Source: Flavobacterium ajazii (GTDB lineage Bacteria; Bacteroidota; Bacteroidia; Flavobacteriales; Flavobacteriaceae). From it: a stretch of 64,000 nucleotides of DNA. The notes below the pieces were generated by a model. The model saw only the letters and a list, made by a program, of their open reading frames with translations, was not told the origin of the DNA and searched no databases. Made by a program: the position numbers and the translations under genes. Shown piece after piece: positions 27,382 through 36,030 of this stretch (position 1 is its first letter; every line of letters begins with the position of its first letter). The DNA lies in NCBI RefSeq assembly GCF_010614725.1, contig NZ_JAAEHL010000007.1, positions 62,001 through 126,000 of the forward strand. Reading direction: 5' to 3'.

Positions 27382-27966
27382 ATGAGAAAAAATCCAGAAA
27401 TCGAAATTAAAGAAACTAAGTTATTATCAGACAATTGGTATATTTTAAACCGAGTTTCTTTTAGTTATAAAAAAGAAAGTGGAGAAGCCGAAATACACAA
27501 ACGTGAAGTTTATGACCGTGGTAATGGCGCCGGAATCTTATTATACAATTCAACCCAAAAAACAGTCATTCTAACACGTCAGTTTCGTTTACCAACTTTC
27601 CTTAACGGAAATAAAGATGGAATGATGATCGAAGTTTGTGCCGGGCTTTTAGACAAAGACAATGCTGAACAGGCCATAATTCGAGAAACCGAAGAAGAAA
27701 CGGGGTATCGTTTAAGTAAAGTGCAAAAAGTTATAGAAACCTATATGTCTCCCGGATCAGTAACCGAGATTTTATATCTTTTTATCGGTGAATATGACGA
27801 AAGCATGAAAGTAAGTGAAGGCGGTGGACTGGATGCCGAACAGGAAAACATAGAAGTTTTAGAATTTACTTTTAACGAAGCTTACGCCATGATTGAATCA
27901 GGCGAAATTACAGATGCAAAAACTATTATGCTGTTGCAGCATGCTAAAATAAAAGGGTTGATTTAA
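27382..27966 (+). CDS. nudK: NudK-like NUDIX hydrolase
   Basis: The 194-residue product fits the GDP-mannose/ADP-ribose pyrophosphatase branch of Nudix enzymes. It has the metal-binding box IIRETEEETGY, preceded by EVCAGLLDKDNAEQA, plus the downstream TYMSPGSVTEILYLFIGEY and GGGLDAEQENIEVLE segments typical of NudK. It would cleave a nucleotide-sugar diphosphate such as GDP-mannose. I chose ATG 27382 because the upstream TTG is in the purA terminator. Exact substrate is inferred from family resemblance. Confidence 0.83.
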   Translation: MRKNPEIEIKETKLLSDNWYILNRVSFSYKKESGEAEIHKREVYDRGNGAGILLYNSTQKTVILTRQFRLPTFLNGNKDGMMIEVCAGLLDKDNAEQAIIRETEEETGYRLSKVQKVIETYMSPGSVTEILYLFIGEYDESMKVSEGGGLDAEQENIEVLEFTFNEAYAMIESGEITDAKTIMLLQHAKIKGLI

Positions 27967-28026
27967 GATTGTTTTTATTATTTTAGATTTGGAGTAACTA
28001 TAACCAAACCCGAAATTAAAAACTAA

Positions 28027-28971
28027 ATGAAATTATTCAAAAACTGGAGAAATTACATAAAAGCAATTCTATTCATTTTTATACTGATGAATATGATTGC
28101 TTTTTTTCATGCTTACAAGTTTACTCATTTTACAGAAGACAAATCTGAAAAAACTAAAAGTCCTGAGAAATTATCATCGCTTGAAAAAATAAAAACATTA
28201 TGCTTTGGAGTAAACAATCCTAAGCCACAGGGTAGCCAATTTCCTTCTCAGCAATACATAACTTTAAAATTAAAGAGCAATAAAGAAATTGAATGCTGGT
28301 TAATCAAAACACCTAATTCTAAAGGCACAGTCATACTATTTCATGGCTATAACTCAGAGAAATCTTCTATGATTCAAAAATCAGATGAGTTTATAAAATT
28401 AGGTTACAGCACAATGCTTGTTGATTTTATGGGAAGTGGAAATTCAGAAGGAAATCAGACTACAATTGGTTATAAAGAAGCTGAAGAAGTAAAAACAACA
28501 TTTGATTATTTACAAAAATCAGGTGAAGAAAACATTTATCTCTTTGGAACTTCAATGGGAGCTGTTGCTATTATGAAATGTATTAATGATTCTAAAATCG
28601 AACCAAGAGGAATCATAATTGAATGCCCGTTTGGTTCAATGTATCAAACAGTCTGTGCCAGATTTAAAAAGATGAATGCCCCAACATTTCCTATGGCCGG
28701 AATTTTACTTTTTTGGGGTGGGATTCAAAATGGGTTCTGGGGATTTAGTCATAATCCTTCAGAGTACGCAAAAAAAATCAACTGTCCGGTTTTATTACTT
28801 TACGGAGAAAATGATAAAAGTGTAAGTAGAAAAGAAATAGATACGATTTATAAAAACTTAAAAGGATTAAAAAAAATAAGTATTTACAAAAGTACTGGTC
28901 ATGAAAACTATCTAATTAAAAATAAAGATCAATGGATAGAAGATATAAAAAGATTTCTATCTTCATTTTAA
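28027..28971 (+). CDS. Membrane-anchored alpha/beta hydrolase
   Basis: The 314-residue protein has an N-terminal hydrophobic anchor (AILFIFILMNMIAFFHAY). A serine hydrolase domain follows with the oxyanion segment ILFHGYNSEKSS, the nucleophile elbow GTSMGA, the acid in LLYGENDKSV and the catalytic His in STGHENY. It resembles the BEM46/YfhR-like group of lipases and peptidases. The substrate is unknown. It stands alone, with no close operon partner. Confidence 0.78.
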   Translation: MKLFKNWRNYIKAILFIFILMNMIAFFHAYKFTHFTEDKSEKTKSPEKLSSLEKIKTLCFGVNNPKPQGSQFPSQQYITLKLKSNKEIECWLIKTPNSKGTVILFHGYNSEKSSMIQKSDEFIKLGYSTMLVDFMGSGNSEGNQTTIGYKEAEEVKTTFDYLQKSGEENIYLFGTSMGAVAIMKCINDSKIEPRGIIIECPFGSMYQTVCARFKKMNAPTFPMAGILLFWGGIQNGFWGFSHNPSEYAKKINCPVLLLYGENDKSVSRKEIDTIYKNLKGLKKISIYKSTGHENYLIKNKDQWIEDIKRFLSSF

Positions 28972-29072
28972 ACCTAAAAAAACAAATGAAAATCCCGAAA
29001 CCTATTCAAAAAATTATGTAAGCTCTTTTCGCTTGATGATTTATAACTTTATTTTCATAAAATTTATCAGCT

Positions 29073-29957
29073 ATGAAAAAGTTATATTATTCAGCAAATG
29101 CCCTACTTATATTGATACTGGTTTTATTAGTTTCCTGCAAAAAAAACGATACGATAAAACTAACTGAAAATACTAAACCTAAAAAAACAATTGAATACAA
29201 GAAACCAAAATCAATTTCTTATCAGATTGAGAATACCAAAGACTGGCTTAAAACAAATGAAACTGACAGTAGTAAACTTGACATTGTTTACGCTTTAAAC
29301 CGAACTGATAAAACCAATTTCAAAAAACTGGATTCGATAGTGATTCCTAAAGATTTCAGCGGTGATTTGGTTTATTACCTTCCATTCCCATTACATGTAA
29401 AAGCTTTAGAAGAAGTATCTAAAATTATTATTTTCTCCTATCCTACTCAGACTTTTGCTGCTTATGAAAATGGAGAATTGGTTCGTACAGGCCCAACAAA
29501 TATGGGAAGAAAGGCAGATCCAACACCAACCGGATTATTTTTCACCAACTGGAAAGCAGAAAAAACAACCAGTACTTTTAATGATGAATGGGAACTTAAA
29601 TGGAATTTCAATATTGAAAACAAAAAAGGAGTTGGTTTCCACCAATATGAATTACCTGGTTATCCCGCTTCACATTCCTGCTTACGTTTATTAGAAAAAG
29701 ACGCCAAATATCTCTATAAATTCGCTGACGAATGGATATTGAAAGACAAAGAAAATGTAAAAGTAAAAGGAACTCCGGTAATTGTTTTCGGAAGTTATGA
29801 TTTTGATGGTCCTAAACCGTGGCTTCAATTACCAACTAACCCTACGACTTTGAATATTTCTGAAGCTGAAATTGAAAAACAGACAAAGCTTTATATTCCG
29901 CAGATTTTAGAAAATCAAACTTTAAGAGAAACAGAGAAAATGACAACCTCGCTTTAA
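29073..29957 (+). CDS. Lipoprotein L,D-transpeptidase (YkuD family)
   Basis: The 294-residue protein starts with a lipoprotein signal (LILILVLLVSC, Cys at the lipobox). The YkuD domain shows KIIIFSYPTQTFAAYENGEL, GPTNMGRKADPTPTGLFF and the active-site motif GFHQYELPGYPASHSCLRL, with the nucleophile Cys after the SH pair. L,D-transpeptidases cross-link peptidoglycan or attach proteins to it. The location would be the periplasmic face of the outer or inner membrane. The gene ends at a strong bidirectional terminator. Confidence 0.85.
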   Translation: MKKLYYSANALLILILVLLVSCKKNDTIKLTENTKPKKTIEYKKPKSISYQIENTKDWLKTNETDSSKLDIVYALNRTDKTNFKKLDSIVIPKDFSGDLVYYLPFPLHVKALEEVSKIIIFSYPTQTFAAYENGELVRTGPTNMGRKADPTPTGLFFTNWKAEKTTSTFNDEWELKWNFNIENKKGVGFHQYELPGYPASHSCLRLLEKDAKYLYKFADEWILKDKENVKVKGTPVIVFGSYDFDGPKPWLQLPTNPTTLNISEAEIEKQTKLYIPQILENQTLRETEKMTTSL

Positions 29958-29985
29958 AAATTAGAATACTCTAATTCAAAACTAA

Positions 29986-30018
29986 AAAAGGCGTAAGATT
30001 TAAACTCTTACGCCTTTT
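29986..30018. terminator. Bidirectional terminator between the L,D-transpeptidase gene and guaB
   Basis: A perfect 13-bp stem (AAAAGGCGTAAGA / TCTTACGCCTTTT) with a 7-base loop lies between two convergent genes. It has T-rich flanks in both directions, so it probably serves both. Confidence 0.92.
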
Positions 30019-30038
30019 GTTATACTAAAAAATTAAAA

Positions 30039-31511
30039 TTATCTAGAATAATTTGGAGCTTCTTTTGTAATTGTTACGTTGTGTGGATGACTTTCAGTGA
30101 TTCCGCTTGATGTGATTCTAACAAAACGTCCTGTTTCCTGTAAAGTTGGAATATCTTTTGAACCACAGTATCCCATTCCCGCACGAAGACCTCCGATGAA
30201 CTGAAGCATGCTTTCGTTTAATTCACCTTTGTAAGGTACGCGACCTACAATTCCTTCCGGAACTAATTTTTTAACATCGTCTTCAACATCCTGAAAATAA
30301 CGGTCTTTAGAACCCGTCTGCATTGCTTCAACAGATCCCATTCCGCGGTATGATTTGAATTTTCTTCCTTCAAAAATAATAGTTTCTCCAGGAGACTCTT
30401 TTGTTCCTGCTAATAATGATCCAAGCATTACACAGTCAGCACCAGCAGCGATTGCCTTAGGAATATCTCCTGTATAACGAATTCCGCCATCAGCAATAAC
30501 CGGAACTCCTGTTCCTTTAATTGCAGCAGCAACTTCTAAAACTGCTGAAAATTGAGGAAAACCAACACCGGCAACGATACGTGTCGTACAGATAGAACCA
30601 GGTCCTATTCCTACTTTTACACCATCTGCCCCGCTTTCTACTAAATATTTTGCAGCTTCAGGAGTTGCGATGTTTCCAACAATTACGTCTATTTGAGGGA
30701 ATTTTGATTTTACTTCTTTTAAAACATTTACCACACCTTCTGTATGTCCGTGTGCTGTATCGATAATAATAGCATCTACGCCTGCAGCAACTAATGCACC
30801 TGCTCTTTCTACAGCATCTCCTGTAACTCCAATAGCGGCGGCAACTCTTAAACGTCCAAATGAATCTTTATTAGCAATTGGTTTTTGAGTAAGTTTTGTA
30901 ATATCTCTAAAAGTAATCAAACCAACTAATTCGTTTTTAGCATTTACAACCGGTAATTTTTCAATTTTATGTCCTTGTAAAACTACTTCGGCTTGTTCCA
31001 ATGAAGTTCCTTCGGCAACAGTAACAAGATTAGTACTTGTCATAACCTCAGCAATTGGTCTTGAACTATTTTTTTCGAAACGCAAGTCGCGGTTAGTAAC
31101 AATTCCTTTTAAGATTCTGTTTTCGTCAACGATTGGAATACCTCCAATTCCGAATTCTTTCATCGCTGCTTTTGCATCTGCAATTGTAGAAGTCATTGGT
31201 AATGTTACCGGATCTAAAATCATTCCGGCTTCGGCACGCTTCACTTTTCTAACCTTCGCCGCTTGCTGCTCGATGGTCATATTTTTATGTAAAACTCCAA
31301 TTCCACCTTCCTGAGCCATAGCAATTGCCATTGCACTTTCGGTTACTGTATCCATAGCAGCAGATACGATTGGAACGTTTAATGTTATATTTTTTGAGAA
31401 TTTTGATTTGATACTCACTTCACGTGGAAGCACATTCGAGTAGTTAGGTACTAATAATACATCATCGTAAGTTAAACCTTCGCCGATGATCTTGGAGTTG
31501 TGTGCTATCAT
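30039..31511 (-). CDS. guaB: Inosine-5'-monophosphate dehydrogenase
   Basis: The 490-residue protein begins [20 protein letters not shown] and has two CBS domains (about 95-210) inserted in the TIM barrel. The active-site loop [17 protein letters not shown] contains the catalytic Cys, and the mobile flap has KYR/RGMGS-type residues ([11 protein letters not shown]). It oxidises IMP to XMP with NAD+, the rate-limiting step of GMP synthesis. A minus-strand TATATTTG at 31538-31545 is the likely -7 box. Full family length. Confidence 0.97.
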   Translation of the reverse strand: MIAHNSKIIGEGLTYDDVLLVPNYSNVLPREVSIKSKFSKNITLNVPIVSAAMDTVTESAMAIAMAQEGGIGVLHKNMTIEQQAAKVRKVKRAEAGMILDPVTLPMTSTIADAKAAMKEFGIGGIPIVDENRILKGIVTNRDLRFEKNSSRPIAEVMTSTNLVTVAEGTSLEQAEVVLQGHKIEKLPVVNAKNELVGLITFRDITKLTQKPIANKDSFGRLRVAAAIGVTGDAVERAGALVAAGVDAIIIDTAHGHTEGVVNVLKEVKSKFPQIDVIVGNIATPEAAKYLVESGADGVKVGIGPGSICTTRIVAGVGFPQFSAVLEVAAAIKGTGVPVIADGGIRYTGDIPKAIAAGADCVMLGSLLAGTKESPGETIIFEGRKFKSYRGMGSVEAMQTGSKDRYFQDVEDDVKKLVPEGIVGRVPYKGELNESMLQFIGGLRAGMGYCGSKDIPTLQETGRFVRITSSGITESHPHNVTITKEAPNYSR

Positions 31512-31537
31512 GTTGCAATTTGTAGTTGAATTGCGTG

Positions 31538-31545
31538 CAAATATA
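31538..31545 (-). promoter_or_regulatory. -7 element of the guaB promoter
   Basis: Perfect TATATTTG on the minus strand, 27 bases upstream of the guaB ATG. A clear TTG -33 element was not found at the expected distance. Confidence 0.4.
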
Positions 31546-31690
31546 GTGAATAAATTGGAAACTTGTTCATTAACTTATTCAGATTTTTTTTGACTCCATC
31601 AATTTCAGTAATTCAATTTCAATGACAATAGCAAAAAGCAATATCAATGTTAATATTAAATTCCAAAATTTTAAATTCAAATTCCAAAAG

Positions 31691-33091
31691 TTAATCGGAA
31701 TCCTGAAGAACGAAATTAACTCCTAACTGAAATGCCATACTATTGGCTTTGGTGATGTCACTATACTCTAATACATTGTCGACAAGCAGGTACATGTTTA
31801 CCTTTCCTAATGTTCCTGCCACTCCCAAACCTATATTTGTATAGGAAAACGAATCGGCTGTATAAGTTGTTTTGAGTTCTAATTTTCGAAAAAGTCGTCG
31901 TTTATAAAAAGCCGTAAAGGCAACAAAAGGACCTTTTGGCATGGTCATGGCGAAAAACTGCGCACCGATTGCATTTACATATAATCTCTCGCTAGGCGTT
32001 TTACAGCTGCATTCATCATCCTCAAATCGGGATTCCCCAAACGAATATTCAACAGAAGTATTAAATTTTACAGGCCGCCAGGTTGTGTATTTACTATAAA
32101 GCGTATCGCGAGGAATTGCTTTATCAAAGTCATCCAAGACATTTTCGGGTTCATCTGTAAACTCAAAACTCGGATTTACACCATTGTATTCATAACTACC
32201 TTTGTAAGTAAGTGTTTCAATATCTTTTGTGTGTCTGATAAAACCAACATCTATAATGCTTGCCGTAAACTGGAGATTTTTTTTGTAATAATATGTAAAT
32301 CCGGCATCAAATCCCAGTCCAAGGCTTCCATTAAAAAATGTATTATGAATAAGGTCATCAGTTATGTTTCCATCATATTCATCTTTAGTAAAAGAAGCAA
32401 GTCCGGATGTCTGCAATTCTAAGTTGGAAGAAATGTACTGATAATAGATATTTTCATCAGCTGTTCCGTTGGTTGTATAAATAAATCCGGAATTTTTAGT
32501 CGAATTGGCATTGGCTCCACTGGAATACAATTTAATTCGTCCGCCTAGTACAAATTTTTCATTCATCTTTTTATGAAATCCAATATGAAAAACTGAAAGT
32601 ATTTCGGCACGTAAATTTATATCTCCCAAATCAAAAGATTTTCCGATATAATCCCGATTACCATCAAGAGCTAAAATCGCCATATCTTTCGGAACATACA
32701 TTAAAAAATCAAATTCCTGATATCCTCCGAAAGAAAGATACGACCTGCTCCCTTCTCCTCCAATCCTGAACCCACCGGAAAACAATTCTAACTGCTGATT
32801 GGTATATATCTTGTCTTTGCCGGATGATTTATTGACTACGTTTCTTACTTTATCATTAAAATCGACTCCGTTATCTGCAAAAAGATCATAGGCTGAAAAA
32901 CTGCTGGATCCTACATTTGCTGAAATCCCTGAGAGAACCGGAATCCCGAAAAAATATTTATACGAAACATCTGCGCCAGGATTTACAAGCAGTGACTGTG
33001 GAATCGAAGTAAAATTATACAGGATTTGTTTGTTTTGAGAAAAACAAATATTGTGGGCAAGGGCTAATAGAAATACATATATCTTTTTCAT
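31691..33091 (-). CDS. Outer-membrane beta-barrel protein (DUF5723-like)
   Basis: The 466-residue protein has a signal peptide (MKKIYVFLLALAHNICFSQ) and then the Bacteroidota-type mature N-terminus LYNFTSIPQSLLVNPGADV. Alternating beta-strand patterns follow to the end (LRAEILSVFHIGFHKK, FDAGFTYYYKKNLQFT, GVAGTLGKVNMYLLVDNVL). This looks like the DUF5723/PorP-SprF group of outer-membrane barrels, some of which work with type IX secretion or gliding. It directly follows a lipoprotein gene (1 base apart). The specific role is unknown. Confidence 0.7.
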   Translation of the reverse strand: MKKIYVFLLALAHNICFSQNKQILYNFTSIPQSLLVNPGADVSYKYFFGIPVLSGISANVGSSSFSAYDLFADNGVDFNDKVRNVVNKSSGKDKIYTNQQLELFSGGFRIGGEGSRSYLSFGGYQEFDFLMYVPKDMAILALDGNRDYIGKSFDLGDINLRAEILSVFHIGFHKKMNEKFVLGGRIKLYSSGANANSTKNSGFIYTTNGTADENIYYQYISSNLELQTSGLASFTKDEYDGNITDDLIHNTFFNGSLGLGFDAGFTYYYKKNLQFTASIIDVGFIRHTKDIETLTYKGSYEYNGVNPSFEFTDEPENVLDDFDKAIPRDTLYSKYTTWRPVKFNTSVEYSFGESRFEDDECSCKTPSERLYVNAIGAQFFAMTMPKGPFVAFTAFYKRRLFRKLELKTTYTADSFSYTNIGLGVAGTLGKVNMYLLVDNVLEYSDITKANSMAFQLGVNFVLQDSD

Positions 33092-33092
33092 A

Positions 33093-33650
33093 TTACTCCT
33101 CTATTTCTATGTCAAAATTTAGTGTAGCTGCTGATCGGAGTTTTAAATTTCCCGGACTGTTTTCTGTTAATGGAGGGCCAGCTTCCATAGTTACCACAAA
33201 ACCTATTTTTTGTAATCTTTTCAGGTTTGCCAAACGCTGGTTTTCGAAAACTTCGGTAAAATTAAAAACACTATTCCCGCCTGAATAAGCAGGAATATCA
33301 AAATTTAATGTTTCTATAGTGTTGTTTTGTCCATCGATAAGCAATAAATCAATTTTATAAGCCCTTTTAATTGTGTTTGTTATCTCAAAATTAAACTCGG
33401 TCTTTATAAGATCCTCTCGCATTAGCGAGTTTCGGAACGGATTAAAATCCTGACTGTCAAATGCAATACTATGCTCATTTCCGTCATCCACAAAAGCATG
33501 TGCCGCAATATCAAAATAGGTTAGATTAGCTACTACAACCGGCTCAAGTTTTAAATCATTAACCTGATCAAAATCTAAATCACTTGAACAGGAAAAAATC
33601 AGGAATATCAAAACAAGGAATTTTGCATATATATTTATGGCTGGTTTCAT
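33093..33650 (-). CDS. Putative lipoprotein, partner of the barrel protein
   Basis: The 185-residue protein begins with a lipoprotein signal (FLVLIFLIFSC, lipobox Cys followed by SSD). After it comes a beta-rich domain of the sort found in surface lipoproteins (ANLTYFDIAAHAFVDD, FNFEITNTIKRAYKIDLLL). I do not recognise a named family. The stop is one base from the downstream barrel gene, so the pair is co-translated and probably forms an outer-membrane complex. Confidence 0.68.
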   Translation of the reverse strand: MKPAINIYAKFLVLIFLIFSCSSDLDFDQVNDLKLEPVVVANLTYFDIAAHAFVDDGNEHSIAFDSQDFNPFRNSLMREDLIKTEFNFEITNTIKRAYKIDLLLIDGQNNTIETLNFDIPAYSGGNSVFNFTEVFENQRLANLKRLQKIGFVVTMEAGPPLTENSPGNLKLRSAATLNFDIEIEE

Positions 33651-33734
33651 AACTAAAAAACTTTAAGTTATCAAAAAAACAACAACACCTAAAAACCACT
33701 TATTGTGACAGTTATAGTAAATATACAAAAAATC

Positions 33735-34601
33735 TTAATGAAATTGACCGAATAATTTTGAAGCTTCGTTGTAAGCACTTTCAAAGCTTAAAGAGTTTAA
33801 ACCGGTAGTTCTTTTTTGAGATGTGAAATAAGACAGAAGTTTTTCTGTAGGCATATTTCCGGTTAGTTTATCTGTTGCCATCGGACAACCTCCAAATCCC
33901 TGAATTGCACCGTCAAAACGTGTACAGCCTGCTTTGTGTGCAGCATCAATTTTTTCGAACCAGCTGTTGGGTGTTGTATGAAGATGTGCCCCAAACTCTA
34001 TTTGAGGATATTTTGGAATTAAATTAGAAAAAAGATAGGTTATTACTTCCGGCGTTGAACTCCCAACTGTATCAGAAAGCGATAAGATTCTGACACCCAT
34101 TTCAGATAATCTTTCTGTCCATTCGCTCACGATTTCAACATTCCACGGATCCCCGTATGGATTTCCGAATCCCATGGAAAGATAAGTTACTACCTCTTTG
34201 TTTTTTTTGTCTGCAATTTCAAAAATTTCCTGAAGAGTAATTAAAGACTGAGCAATAGTTTTATGAGTATTTCGCATCTGAAAATTCTCAGAAATCGAAA
34301 AAGGAAATCCTAAATACTGAATAACTTCTTGTTCTGCCGCAGCCTCTGCACCTTGTGTATTGGCTATGATTGCCAAAAGTTTGCTTGTTGTCTGAGATAA
34401 ATCAAGCTGTGACAAAACCTCAGCGGTATCCTGCATTTGCGGAATAACCCTCGGAGACACAAAACTTCCAAAATCAATCGTATCAAAACCCACTCTAAGT
34501 AAAGCCTGCAGATACGAAATTTTATTTTTAGTCGGAATAAAAGTTTTGATACCCTGCATGGCATCGCGTGGACATTCTATAATTTTGATCTCTTTGTTCA
34601 A
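33735..34601 (-). CDS. Hydroxymethylglutaryl-CoA lyase family protein
   Basis: The 288-residue TIM-barrel protein begins KIIECPRDAMQGIK (metal-binding and catalytic Arg/Asp region). It has LSDTVGSSTPEVI, the metal histidines in FGAHLHTTPNS, and the signature loop QGFGGCPMATDKLTGNMPTE with the catalytic Cys. HMG-CoA lyase cleaves HMG-CoA to acetyl-CoA and acetoacetate in leucine breakdown. Length and motifs fit the true lyase better than isopropylmalate synthase relatives. Confidence 0.87.
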   Translation of the reverse strand: MNKEIKIIECPRDAMQGIKTFIPTKNKISYLQALLRVGFDTIDFGSFVSPRVIPQMQDTAEVLSQLDLSQTTSKLLAIIANTQGAEAAAEQEVIQYLGFPFSISENFQMRNTHKTIAQSLITLQEIFEIADKKNKEVVTYLSMGFGNPYGDPWNVEIVSEWTERLSEMGVRILSLSDTVGSSTPEVITYLFSNLIPKYPQIEFGAHLHTTPNSWFEKIDAAHKAGCTRFDGAIQGFGGCPMATDKLTGNMPTEKLLSYFTSQKRTTGLNSLSFESAYNEASKLFGQFH

Positions 34602-34686
34602 AGCTTACTTCTTTAGCAAATGCTAAGTTAGTTTGTTTTTTAAAGAAATAAAAATAAGTCTTTCCTCAATTGTACAAACACTTCTT

Positions 34687-35721
34687 TTACAGCTGTTGTA
34701 AAACTTTTTTATTAATTGCTTTTATCAATGCCGGACCTTCATAAATAAATCCGGTATACAATTGAACCAAACTTGCTCCTGCATTCAATTTTTCTATAGC
34801 ATCGTCTGCAGAATGAATTCCTCCTACCCCAATAATCGGGAATGCTTTGTTGCTTTTTTCAGAAAGAAAACGGATTACTTCAGTTGAACGTCTAGTTAAT
34901 GGTTTTCCGGACAAACCTCCTGTTTCTGTTTTATTGGCAGATAACAAACCATCTCTTGAAATTGTTGTATTTGTAGCAATTACACCTGCAATTTGGGTAG
35001 TTTTTACAATATCAATAATATCCAACAATTGTTCATCTGTCAAGTCAGGAGCTATTTTTAAAAGAATTGGTTTTACTTTTTGAGTACTTGTTTTTTGCTT
35101 TTCCACATTTCTGTTTTGTAATGTCTGAAGCAAAGCGGTCAAAGGTTCTTTATCCTGTAAAGCTCTTAAATTTGGAGTATTTGGTGAGCTTACATTCACG
35201 ACGAAATAATCTACGTGATCAAATAGCGCATCAAAACAAATGATGTAATCCTTAACTGCATCTTCATTATCTGTCACTTTATTTTTTCCGATATTTCCGC
35301 CAATCAAAACACCTGAATTCTTCTTCAAACGTTCGACAGCTTCCAAAACTCCGCCATTATTAAATCCCATTCGGTTAATAATAGCCTGATCTTCTTTTAA
35401 CCTGAATAAACGTTTTTTAGGGTTTCCTTCCTGCCCGACCGGCGTTACAGTTCCGATTTCGATAAAGCCAAAACCAAAATCTCCAAGTTCTTTATATAGT
35501 TTGGCATCCTTATCGAATCCCGCTGCAAGTCCTACCGGGTTTTTGAATTTAATTCCAAAAACTTCTCTTTCTAATCGAGTGTCTTTTACTTCGTAAATTG
35601 ATTTGATAATTGATGTAACTCCCGGAATTTTTGAAATGAATTTTACAAATGAAAAAGTAAAGTAATGCACTTCTTCAGGATCAAAACAAAAAAGTATCGG
35701 ACGAATTATCAATTTATACAT
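34687..35721 (-). CDS. pyrD: Dihydroorotate dehydrogenase (quinone), class 2
   Basis: The 344-residue protein has the class 2 N-terminal membrane-binding helices ([20 protein letters not shown]). The flavin barrel has [44 protein letters not shown], the catalytic Ser in [12 protein letters not shown], and [16 protein letters not shown]. It oxidises dihydroorotate to orotate and passes electrons to quinone. A minus-strand TAAATTTG at 35749-35756 is a plausible -7 box. Confidence 0.96.
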   Translation of the reverse strand: MYKLIIRPILFCFDPEEVHYFTFSFVKFISKIPGVTSIIKSIYEVKDTRLEREVFGIKFKNPVGLAAGFDKDAKLYKELGDFGFGFIEIGTVTPVGQEGNPKKRLFRLKEDQAIINRMGFNNGGVLEAVERLKKNSGVLIGGNIGKNKVTDNEDAVKDYIICFDALFDHVDYFVVNVSSPNTPNLRALQDKEPLTALLQTLQNRNVEKQKTSTQKVKPILLKIAPDLTDEQLLDIIDIVKTTQIAGVIATNTTISRDGLLSANKTETGGLSGKPLTRRSTEVIRFLSEKSNKAFPIIGVGGIHSADDAIEKLNAGASLVQLYTGFIYEGPALIKAINKKVLQQL

Positions 35722-35959
35722 AAGAGTGTGTTGTTATTTTTTTGGATGCAAATTTAAATATTAAACTTGAAATTGAATCTTTTTTATAAAAAACAAATAA
35801 TTTGAATTTTGTTCAATAATACACTTCAGCTTCAAAAAAAATGATTCAAATAGTATAATGCAACAAATTTGTTTCAAAAAAACAGTTTTTTCAGGTTGCA
35901 AATTATAAAATGAAACATCTTAGAGTCTGGTTTTAACTTCTTTTACTTTTTTTATTATC

Positions 35960-35967
35960 TAATTTTG
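35960..35967 (+). promoter_or_regulatory. -7 element upstream of the arylsulfatase gene
   Basis: Perfect TAATTTTG, giving a predicted transcription start near 35973 and a leader of about 58 bases before ATG 36031. No good TTG lies at the expected -33 distance. The remaining gap 35722-35959 is AT-rich and shows no further element. Confidence 0.4.
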
Positions 35968-36030
35968 AGACACTTGAGTTTTATTCAATATAGTTATCCC
36001 ATTCAAGCACTTAATCAAATCCTGATAATT

